Origin: an uncultured Brevibacterium sp. | Lineage (GTDB): Bacteria > Actinomycetota > Actinomycetes > Actinomycetales > Brevibacteriaceae | DNA: 23,581 nucleotides | Reading direction: 5' to 3' | Assembly (NCBI GenBank): GCA_902489215.1 | Contig: CABTZE010000012.1 | Location: 1 to 23,581 of the forward strand | Program-made: the position numbers and the translations under genes | The notes under the pieces: generated by a model | Databases searched by the model: none | The model's input: only the letters and a program-made list of their open reading frames with translations | What the model was told of the DNA's origin: nothing | Shown here: in pieces, positions 1-5,770 of the stretch | How positions within the stretch are numbered: position 1 is the first letter of the stretch | Layout: each line of letters starts with the position of its first letter

Positions 1-113
1 GCAGCACACACCCACACGGCCGCAGCCGTTGCCACCAGGCGGAGAGTGACGGGATACTTCAGCGCATATCGAAAAAGGTGCTCAGACGGTGGCGTTCGGC
101 TTGATTTTCTCAA
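1..113 (-). CDS. comEC: ComEC-type DNA-uptake channel protein, N-terminal fragment
   Basis: Only about 37 codons are present; the gene runs off the left edge of the window. The frame opens with a TTG at 113, inside the last codons of comEA, after a stop codon in the same frame. A strong ribosome binding site, GGGGAGG, lies 6 bases upstream of the TTG, which is why I chose this start. The translation has a short polar, basic start followed by a hydrophobic stretch around LRLVATAAAVWVCA, as expected for the first membrane segment of ComEC. ComEC is known as the inner-membrane channel that carries single-stranded DNA into the cell during transformation, and comEC normally follows comEA. The identity rests mainly on this position, because too little sequence is present to show family motifs. 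The overlap with comEA is about 32 bases, which implies translational coupling. Confidence 0.55.
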   Translation of the reverse strand, partial: MRKSSRTPPSEHLFRYALKYPVTLRLVATAAAVWVCA

Positions 114-807
114 GGGTGGCCTCCCCGATGCCTGACACCTCTGTCAGCGCATCCACCGAGGCAAAAGGCCCTTTCTCCTCGCGGTACGCCACGATCGCGG
201 CCGCCGTAACCGGCCCGATGCCGGGCAGGTTCTCAAGTTCAGCTGCCGAGGCGGAATTGATGTTGATCTTCTGGCCCGCCCCCGCCGCTGTGGTGCCGGA
301 CGCGGAACTGGTGCCACCGCCGGCTGTCCCCTGTGCCGCCTGCGGCGCGTTTGCACCGTCATCGTCAGCGATTTCCGGAACAACAATCTGTTCGCCGTCT
401 TTGACGACCCTGGCGAGGTTCACCTGGGTAAGATCAGCGTTCTTCTTCGTCCCGCCGGCGGCGTCGAGAGCATCAACCACCCGTGCTTGCCCTTCGAGGG
501 TGACAACACCCGGCTTCTTCACCGCCCCGGCAACATGCACCTGCACGCGCGCGTCCTCAGTCTGCTCCGCTGTGATCTGCGCGGCCTCAGGCTGGCTGGT
601 TCCGCGCGTCCTGAGGAAACCGAAAACACAGAGGGCGATGAGGACGATGATCATAAGCGACACAATAATCGCCCGCCGCGGGAGCGGTCGGCTTTTGGGC
701 AACAGGTCGGCAATGTCATCGACGTCGTCATCGGGCTGCCAGCCCTGCGCAGAGCTTTCGCGCAGGGCACCCAGTCTGTCTTCTGGTGAGCGTTTCATGC
801 ACCGCAT
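82..807 (-). CDS. comEA: ComEA-like competence DNA-binding protein (SLBB + helix-hairpin-helix)
   Basis: The 241-residue protein has four visible parts. An acidic cytoplasmic N-terminus is followed by one membrane helix at about 46-66. An SLBB domain lies at about 87-145, with VQVHVAGAVKKPGVV at its start. A flexible Gly/Ala/Thr-rich linker (147-180) leads to a C-terminal double helix-hairpin-helix domain (181-241), with LPGIGPVTA and VSGIGEATLEKIK as the two hairpins. ComEA is known to be a membrane-anchored receptor that binds double-stranded DNA outside the membrane and passes it to ComEC. The domain order matches Gram-positive ComEA. Two starts are possible: ATG at 807, behind GGTGGGG, or ATG at 798. 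The first has the closer purine-rich site, at a short spacing. Competence has been shown for few actinobacteria, so uptake is inferred from family, not proven. The gene overlaps comEC downstream and lies 100 bases after the DegV gene. Confidence 0.9.
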   Translation of the reverse strand: MRCMKRSPEDRLGALRESSAQGWQPDDDVDDIADLLPKSRPLPRRAIIVSLMIIVLIALCVFGFLRTRGTSQPEAAQITAEQTEDARVQVHVAGAVKKPGVVTLEGQARVVDALDAAGGTKKNADLTQVNLARVVKDGEQIVVPEIADDDGANAPQAAQGTAGGGTSSASGTTAAGAGQKININSASAAELENLPGIGPVTAAAIVAYREEKGPFASVDALTEVSGIGEATLEKIKPNATV

Positions 808-839
808 TCAACCCCACCAGCGAGCTCAGCTGTGGGGAC

Positions 840-866
840 CTGTGGACAGTGCGAAACCATCCACAG
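840..866. repeat. Inverted repeat with DnaA-box-like sequences between degV and comEA
   Basis: CTGTGGA (840-846) and TCCACAG (860-866) form a perfect 7-base inverted repeat with a 13-base spacer. Each arm resembles a DnaA box: the first reads CTGTCCACA on the minus strand (8 of 9 to TTGTCCACA), the second CCATCCACA on the plus strand (7 of 9 to TTATCCACA). A third, weaker copy is at 831-839. It could equally be a weak hairpin ending the DegV transcript, although no T-run follows. Confidence 0.35.
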
Positions 867-907
867 CGGCAGACACAGAAGTGCCCGCCTGAAGTTGCAG
901 GAGCTGT

Positions 908-1906
908 TTAGGGAACCAGTCGCACTTCCACGCCGGCAGCGCCCGGACCCACATGAGCTGTCACAACAGTCGACAGAACCGCCGTGTCCACGTCATCCCA
1001 CTGCGCCCGTGTGGCCTCAAGGATGGCTTGGAACAGCGTGCTCGCTTCACCGTCTGTGGCTTCGGGGTGCATAACGGTCGCCTGCACCCGCAGGTTCTCC
1101 GCCCCGTCATGCGTCCGCATCGCGGCGACGGCGGCGACCGCTTCGTCGACTGCGCGACGTGCGGCCTTTGCAGTGGTGCGGACCCTGGCCGCTGGTTCCA
1201 CGCGGCCTTCGTCGACCTGCAAGACGGGCACGATCTTCAGTGCGCGTCCGAACAAAGCCGCCGCGCCGCCGATTCTTCCTCCCCTGTGCAGGTACTCGAG
1301 TGTTTCGGGGACAAAGAAGGTTGCGCTGTACTGTGCGGCGGCTTTTTCTGCGGCATCGCCGCAAGCTGCGACACCCTGCTGTGCGTATGCGGCCGCCCAG
1401 TGGGCGATGCCGACGGAGCCGGCGCTGGCGGTGCGCGAATCAATCACCCGGATGCCCACGGCTTCGCCCGGCCGACCGCCGTCCGCCCCAATACCGCCGT
1501 CCGCCCCATCATCGTCAGCAGCAAGCCCCCGTTCCTGAGCAACCTGTGCAGCCGCGGCCACCGCGGCTTTATAGGTGCCGGACATCTCTGACGAGAGCGT
1601 GATGATGATGATGCCGTCAGCCCCGTCGTCCAGCAGTTCGCGAATCGCAGCGGCGAAGTCTTCGACGGCGGGCATGGATGTCCGCGCGGTGCTTCCGTCG
1701 CGCATACGCGAGCACAGCTCAGACGGGTCCAGCTGTGAATCCCGGAACTCGTCATCGTCAATCGTGACCGTGAGGTCGACTGTGCGAACCCGCCCGGCAA
1801 ACGCCTCGGTGATCGTTGTGCGGTCAGAGTCGCTCAGCCGCACGGTGGAATCGAGAACCAGACCGACCCCACAGCTGCCGCGCCCGCTGAAAGAACCCAA
1901 GCTCAT
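908..1906 (-). CDS. DegV family protein (FakB-like fatty-acid-binding protein)
   Basis: The 332-residue protein carries the DegV fold signatures: GLVLDSTVRL near the N-terminus (15-24), LSSEMSGTYKAA (104-115), the VIDSRTASAG segment (154-163) and LEYLHRGGRIGGAAALFG (203-220). DegV proteins bind one fatty acid. In firmicutes they act as FakB, presenting acyl chains to the kinase FakA for phospholipid synthesis; the partner here is unknown and no fakA is in the window. The start is ATG 1906, which overlaps the ugd stop codon as ATGA and has GCAGGA just upstream; the frame stays open further upstream, but only inside ugd. An Asp/Gly-rich insertion at about 129-149 looks like a disordered surface loop. 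A lipid role is inferred from the family. Confidence 0.88.
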   Translation of the reverse strand: MSLGSFSGRGSCGVGLVLDSTVRLSDSDRTTITEAFAGRVRTVDLTVTIDDDEFRDSQLDPSELCSRMRDGSTARTSMPAVEDFAAAIRELLDDGADGIIIITLSSEMSGTYKAAVAAAAQVAQERGLAADDDGADGGIGADGGRPGEAVGIRVIDSRTASAGSVGIAHWAAAYAQQGVAACGDAAEKAAAQYSATFFVPETLEYLHRGGRIGGAAALFGRALKIVPVLQVDEGRVEPAARVRTTAKAARRAVDEAVAAVAAMRTHDGAENLRVQATVMHPEATDGEASTLFQAILEATRAQWDDVDTAVLSTVVTAHVGPGAAGVEVRLVP

Positions 1907-3258
1907 TCCTGCCTGCCCAGACCGCGGACCGTCCAGCCGGCGTCGCGGTAGGCCTTGCGGTCGACGACGTTGCGGCCGTCCACGATGACCTTCTGCGCAA
2001 CGAGTTCGCCGGCAGCCACCGGGTCGAGGTCCTTGTACTGCTGCCATTCGGTCAGCAGAACGACACCGTCGGCTCCGGTAAGGGCCTCTGTCAGGTCCGG
2101 CGTGTAGGTCAGCTCGGGATCGCGCAGGCGTGCGTTTTCAATCGCCTCGGGGTCGGTGATGACGACCTGTGCGCCGGCCTGTTCCAGGCGTTCAGCAACA
2201 TCGAGTGCAGGAGAGTCTCGGACGTCGTCGGTATTCGGTTTGAATGCGATGCCGAGCACCGTGATCCGCTTGCCGGTGAGGTCACCACCGAGTGCTTCGC
2301 GGGTCAGGTCGACCATGCGGGCGCGCCTGCGCAGGTTGATGCTGTCGACTTCCCGCAGAAAGCTCACGGCCTGTTCGACTCCGAGTTCGTCGGCACGGGC
2401 GATGAAGGCGCGAATGTCCTTCGGCAGGCAGCCGCCGCCGAAGCCCAGACCGGCGTTGAGGAACCGGCGCCCAATGCGCTTGTCCATGCCGATGGCGTCA
2501 GCCAGCACGGCAACGTCGCCACCGGCTGTTTCGCACAGTTCGGCCATGGCGTTGATGAACGAAATCTTGGTCGCGAGGAACGAGTTCGCGGCAGTCTTGA
2601 CCAGTTCAGCCGTCTGGTAGTCCATAACGAGCCGTGGGGTTGCTTCTTCTTCGCGCAGGTTGTGCGCGTACACCTCATCGAGGATTGCCACAGCCGGGTC
2701 GTCTTCGCTGCCGCTTTCGACCCCGTAGATGATCCTGTCTGGGCGAAGGGTGTCTTCGACCGCGTGGCCTTCGCGCAGAAACTCCGGGTTCCAGGCGAGT
2801 TTCGCTCCCGTCGGTGCGATCTTCTTCGCCAGTTCAGCTGCCGAACCCACCGGCACGGTTGACTTGCCCACAACCAGGTCGCCGGGCTTGAGGTGGGGCA
2901 TGAGATCGCTGATCGCGGAGTTCACGTAGGTCATGTCGGCCGCGTTGCTGTCTTTCGACTGCGGCGTGCCCACACAGATGAAGTGGACCGTGGCCGCCGC
3001 CACACGGGAGATATCCGATGTGAACAGCAGGCGCTGCGCTGTTCCGTCCGCGCCTTTCTGTCCGGCTGAATGATCCGCCTGCCCCGCTTCCAGCAGCTCA
3101 GCAAGGCCGGGTTCAAAGAACGGCGGCTGGTAGTTCTCCAGCTTCTGCACCTTCTGCTTGTCGGTGTCGACACCGACAACGGTGTGTCCGACGGAAGCCA
3201 TGGCGGCGGCGTGCACCGCTCCGAGATAACCACAGCCGATGACCGAAATGTGAGTCAA
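1903..3258 (-). CDS. ugd: UDP-glucose 6-dehydrogenase
   Basis: The 451-residue protein oxidises UDP-glucose to UDP-glucuronate with two NAD molecules, feeding capsule, glycolipid or teichuronic-type polymers. The N-terminal Rossmann motif is ISVIGCGYLGAVHA (4-17). CVGTP follows at 95-99 and STVPVG at 133-138. NPEFLREG lies at 157-164, the helix with the conserved Lys is LVKTAANSFLATK (219-231), and the catalytic cysteine is Cys277 in GFGGGCLPKD. The C-terminal domain includes VLGIAFKPNTDDVRDSP (334-350). I chose the TTG start at 3258 because GAGGAGAGG sits 5 bases upstream and the Rossmann strand begins immediately after; the open frame before it has no family character. GDP-mannose dehydrogenase is a related alternative, but the motifs fit the UDP-glucose enzyme better. 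No glycosyltransferases are adjacent, so the polymer served is unknown. Confidence 0.92.
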   Translation of the reverse strand: MTHISVIGCGYLGAVHAAAMASVGHTVVGVDTDKQKVQKLENYQPPFFEPGLAELLEAGQADHSAGQKGADGTAQRLLFTSDISRVAAATVHFICVGTPQSKDSNAADMTYVNSAISDLMPHLKPGDLVVGKSTVPVGSAAELAKKIAPTGAKLAWNPEFLREGHAVEDTLRPDRIIYGVESGSEDDPAVAILDEVYAHNLREEEATPRLVMDYQTAELVKTAANSFLATKISFINAMAELCETAGGDVAVLADAIGMDKRIGRRFLNAGLGFGGGCLPKDIRAFIARADELGVEQAVSFLREVDSINLRRRARMVDLTREALGGDLTGKRITVLGIAFKPNTDDVRDSPALDVAERLEQAGAQVVITDPEAIENARLRDPELTYTPDLTEALTGADGVVLLTEWQQYKDLDPVAAGELVAQKVIVDGRNVVDRKAYRDAGWTVRGLGRQE

Positions 3259-3330
3259 TTGACCCTCTCCTCGCAGGTGATCAGTTCTGCCTCCCATAGT
3301 CCCACGGGTGACCGTACTAAGGTTGACGGT

Positions 3331-4026
3331 GTGAAGCGTTTTACCGACTTTCTCGTGAATTCCCTGCCGGCGCTGCTCATTGCGGTCGCCGCTGTTGTCA
3401 TCGTGGCTGTGGGAATCGTCGCGGCTGTCATCTTCCCCGGTACCGCAGCTGTTGTCATCGGCCTCATCATCGTCGTCGCAGGCCTGGTCGTTTTGGCCGG
3501 CACTGTCGGCATCGGCGCAGAGTGGGCACGCACGCAGAACCGCATTGACTCGCTCAACGCCGAAGTCGCGGAAGCCCGCAGTGCCGAGAACACCGTCTAC
3601 TACGCGGCCGAACTGCCAGAAGAAGACCAGCCCGACGCCCCCGCCGCGCAGAAGCTGCTCGAGACCTTCGCCGCTGACAGCCCGCTGATGGAGAATCTCC
3701 GCATCGACCGCGGCCAGGATCTCCCGGCCCAAGGCGCCGCCCAGCTTGACGGCTTCCTCAGTTCGTCAGCCAAGCAGTCGTTCTCTGATGCCGCGGTCCA
3801 CTCTGCTTTTATGAGCGTTTTCCGTGCCGCCCGCGATCTGCGCGAATGGCTCAAGGCTGAAACCGTGGAAGCCGACGGCATCCTGTCGATCACCCCCGGC
3901 GATGTGCGGGAAGGCGGATGGCGCGAATTCTCGACGGCCGCAGCACAGGGTGACACTCTCGCGCAGAACCTGCTGACAGCACGCTCGGCATTTGAACGAG
4001 CCGTGCTCGAAGCCGATCTCCTGTGA
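3331..4026 (+). CDS. Unrecognised two-helix membrane protein, first gene of the fluoride-channel operon
   Basis: I do not recognise the family. The 231-residue protein starts with a basic patch (VKRF) and two very hydrophobic helices at about 12-36 and 39-60, joined by a short FPGTAAV turn. A helix with coiled-coil character follows (EWARTQNRIDSLNAEVAEARSAEN, about 64-87), and then an acidic, Ala-rich, helix-forming soluble domain to the end. No catalytic motif is visible. The GTG start at 3331 is supported by AAGG 8 bases upstream and by hydrophobicity beginning immediately after it; longer frames run into the ugd region on the other strand. The stop codon overlaps the start of the first crcB gene as GTGA, so it is probably translated together with the fluoride channel. 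Whether it helps that channel, for example as a scaffold, is unknown. Confidence 0.75.
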   Translation: MKRFTDFLVNSLPALLIAVAAVVIVAVGIVAAVIFPGTAAVVIGLIIVVAGLVVLAGTVGIGAEWARTQNRIDSLNAEVAEARSAENTVYYAAELPEEDQPDAPAAQKLLETFAADSPLMENLRIDRGQDLPAQGAAQLDGFLSSSAKQSFSDAAVHSAFMSVFRAARDLREWLKAETVEADGILSITPGDVREGGWREFSTAAAQGDTLAQNLLTARSAFERAVLEADLL

Positions 4027-4442
4027 CTTCCGCTGCCCACGCAGCCGAACCGTCTGAATCTGAACCCCCAGGCGCCACCGCACAGGCCGTGCCTCCGCAC
4101 CTGCTGAGCAGGTTGGCAGCGGTGTTCATCGGCGGCATGGCCGGCACTGCTCTTCGCGCAGGCATGGGCCTGCTTTTTGCGGAAGGCCCGGCACTGTTTG
4201 CCGCCAATATCGTGGCGTGTGGGCTGCTGGGATTCGTCTTGACATCACGCCTCACCGCACGCCCTCTGGTGCGCCTGGTCCTCGGCACGGGACTGGCTGG
4301 CGCGCTGTCCAGCACATCTGCAATCGCCGTGCACAGTGTTCTGACTGAATCCGCGTTCTACCCGCTGCTGTCAATCGCGGCGGGGCTTGCTGCGGCACTC
4401 GTTGGACTCATCGCCGGCCGCCGATACACAGGGCAAGCATGA
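4023..4442 (+). CDS. crcB1: CrcB/FluC fluoride channel subunit, divergent copy
   Basis: This 139-residue protein has four hydrophobic helices, the size of a FluC subunit, after a polar, proline-rich N-terminus of about 28 residues that is longer than usual. The conserved GGMAGTALRAG (37-47) and the membrane Asn (AANIVACGLLG, Asn62) are present. The third-helix signature, GGFTTFST in the partner gene, is replaced by GALSSTSA (93-100), so both pore phenylalanines are lost (Leu95 and Thr98 at those positions). FluC channels export toxic fluoride passively and work as antiparallel dimers; many Gram-positive bacteria encode two subunits that pair. GTG 4023 overlaps the previous stop (GTGA), and the next crcB starts on this stop (ATGA). 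I infer that it is the helper subunit of a heterodimer. Confidence 0.8.
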   Translation: MTSAAHAAEPSESEPPGATAQAVPPHLLSRLAAVFIGGMAGTALRAGMGLLFAEGPALFAANIVACGLLGFVLTSRLTARPLVRLVLGTGLAGALSSTSAIAVHSVLTESAFYPLLSIAAGLAAALVGLIAGRRYTGQA

Positions 4443-4804
4443 CCGGACTTGTCTTCTTCGGCGTGTGTGCCGCCGGCGGTCTGGGTGCAGCCGCGCGCTA
4501 TCTGCTCGACAGCGCGCTCACGCGCCTGTTCCGCTCTCCCGCGTGGCCTATCGGCATCTTCGCGGTCAATCTGCTTGGCAGCTGTGCCGCCGGAGCTGCC
4601 GCGGCCGGTCTTACCGGGTACGAGGTGCCGCTCGCCATGGTCTCGACCGGTTTCCTCGGGGGCTTCACAACGTTCTCGACACTCATGGTGTCCGTCGTGC
4701 AGCTTCTCTCTGCTCGCCGGATTGCGCTGGCAATCAGCTACGTCGTGGCCACCGTGGTGTTCTGCGGTGGCGGCGCCTGGGTGTTCTTCTTACTGCTGGA
4801 CTGA
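4439..4804 (+). CDS. crcB2: CrcB/FluC fluoride channel subunit, canonical copy
   Basis: This 121-residue, four-helix protein has the full CrcB signature: GGLGAAARYLLD near the N-terminus (13-24), the channel Asn in FAVNLLGSCAAG (Asn44), and TGFLGGFTTFSTLMV (70-84) with the two pore phenylalanines Phe76 and Phe79. Fluoride leaves the cell through narrow pores lined by these residues. The ATG at 4439 overlaps the crcB1 stop by 4 bases, so the two subunits should be made in equal amounts at the same place. The gene ends 19 bases before the nadE stop on the opposite strand, with a TGGCGCGCCA palindrome in the gap but no clear terminator. Confidence 0.92.
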   Translation: MTGLVFFGVCAAGGLGAAARYLLDSALTRLFRSPAWPIGIFAVNLLGSCAAGAAAAGLTGYEVPLAMVSTGFLGGFTTFSTLMVSVVQLLSARRIALAISYVVATVVFCGGGAWVFFLLLD

Positions 4805-4823
4805 GGCCTCTTGGCGCGCCAGG

Positions 4824-5651
4824 TCAGCAGCGAATCCACCAGTCGGTCTGCGGTGCGACCGGCACGGTGCGCTTGTGCCTGCTGCGCATGAAAAGCTGTT
4901 CGATCTTCATGGCGACGTCTTCGTGCACTTCGCCGCCTTCGAGGTAGGTGTCGATCTCCTCGTAGCTGACACCGAGTGCATCTTCGTCAGACTGCCCGGG
5001 CTCGTCGTCCAGCAGGTCAGCCGTCGGCGTCTTCTCGTACAGGCGGGCGGGCGCTTCCATTTCCTCCAAGAGGGAACGGCCCTGGCGTTTGGTCAGCCCG
5101 TACAGGGGCATGACGTCCGCTCCCCCGTCGCCGAACTTCGTGTAGAAGCCTGTCACTGCTTCGGCGGCATGGTCGGAGCCGACCACCAGCTGGCCGGCCG
5201 CACCCGCGATCGCGTACTGAGCTGTCATGCGAATGCGGGCTTTCACATTGCCGCGGTTGAAATCGCTCATGGGCACACCGAGAGTCTCGGTGAATTCGTC
5301 TGCGAGAGCGTCAACGGAGTCGCCGATGTTGAAGTCCACGTCTTTGTCCGGCTGGATGAACTCCATAGCCAGCTGCACGTCTTCGTGGTCTGACTGGATG
5401 CGGTATGGCAGCCGCACGGCGGTGAAGGTGACGTCCTCGCCGAGTGAGCGCAGCTTCTGTGCCGCCATCTGACACATACGGCCGGCGAGTGTGGAATCTT
5501 GGCCGCCGGAAATCCCCAGCACAAAGCCGCGGGCCCCCGTTGTCAGGCAGTAGTCGACAAGGAACTGCACGCGCACAGCGATTTCATCGCGCGGTTCAAT
5601 GGTCGGCTTCACTGCCAGGGAAGCCCGGATTTCGTCAGCAAGCCTAGTCAT
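4824..5651 (-). CDS. nadE: Ammonia-dependent NAD+ synthetase
   Basis: The 275-residue protein has the N-type ATP pyrophosphatase loop LGISGGQDSTLAG (45-57). It also has the family segments VRLPYRIQSDHEDVQ, DFNRGNVKARIRMTAQY, VVGSDHAAEAVTGFYTKFGDGGAD and LYEKTPTADLLDDEPGQSDE. It makes NAD from nicotinate adenine dinucleotide, ATP and ammonia in the last step of NAD synthesis. There is no glutaminase domain, so it matches the short ammonia-dependent class (Escherichia coli NadE is also 275 residues). I chose ATG 5651 because the protein then begins MTRLADEI, lining up with the family N-terminus, and GGAG lies just upstream; a GTG at 5660 would add three residues. A terminator hairpin separates it from leuS upstream, so it probably has its own promoter in the 5661-5703 gap, although I see no clear -10/-35 there. 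Confidence 0.95.
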   Translation of the reverse strand: MTRLADEIRASLAVKPTIEPRDEIAVRVQFLVDYCLTTGARGFVLGISGGQDSTLAGRMCQMAAQKLRSLGEDVTFTAVRLPYRIQSDHEDVQLAMEFIQPDKDVDFNIGDSVDALADEFTETLGVPMSDFNRGNVKARIRMTAQYAIAGAAGQLVVGSDHAAEAVTGFYTKFGDGGADVMPLYGLTKRQGRSLLEEMEAPARLYEKTPTADLLDDEPGQSDEDALGVSYEEIDTYLEGGEVHEDVAMKIEQLFMRSRHKRTVPVAPQTDWWIRC

Positions 5652-5703
5652 GAGCTCCACGGTAGCCTGAAGAAGAATTCACACCAATTAAACAGCGCAC
5701 AAA

Positions 5704-5746
5704 CAGGCCGTCTGCAGGTGTGAGTTTCACAACAGCAGACGGCCTG
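5704..5746 (-). terminator. Strong hairpin, probable leuS terminator
   Basis: CAGGCCGTCTGC (5704-5715) and GCAGACGGCCTG (5735-5746) are perfect 12-base complementary arms. The loop contains a further TGTGA/TCACA pairing. On the minus strand the hairpin lies 24 bases after the leuS stop and is followed by a T-rich stretch (TTTGTGCGCTGTTTAATT), as expected for an intrinsic terminator in that direction. The plus-strand side has no T-run. Confidence 0.75.
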
Positions 5747-5770
5747 CGTCACATACGGGGCCGAAGAAGC

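Noticed and set aside
89..892. Long open frame on the plus strand opposite comEA.
   Set aside because: Composition is Ser/Ala/Arg-rich and reflects the GC-rich complement of comEA; no domain, no start signal.
3276..3322. Possible fluoride riboswitch ahead of the membrane protein-crcB-crcB operon (GGTGATCAGTTCTGCC resembles the GGCGAUG...CGCC opening of the crcB motif).
   Set aside because: Only about 10 of 16 opening bases agree, the G after GAU is missing, the first stem pairs poorly, and the later UGAUG-type core and pseudoknot are not convincing. A covariance-model search for the fluoride riboswitch would decide.
4805..4823. TGGCGCGCCA palindrome between crcB2 and nadE as a terminator.
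   Set aside because: Ten bases without a loop or T-run; it is an AscI-like palindrome that is common by chance in GC-rich DNA.
5704..5746. GCCGTCTG within the hairpin recalls the Neisseria DNA uptake sequence.
   Set aside because: It is part of one terminator hairpin, occurs only there, and the window is actinobacterial; the presence of comEA does not change this.
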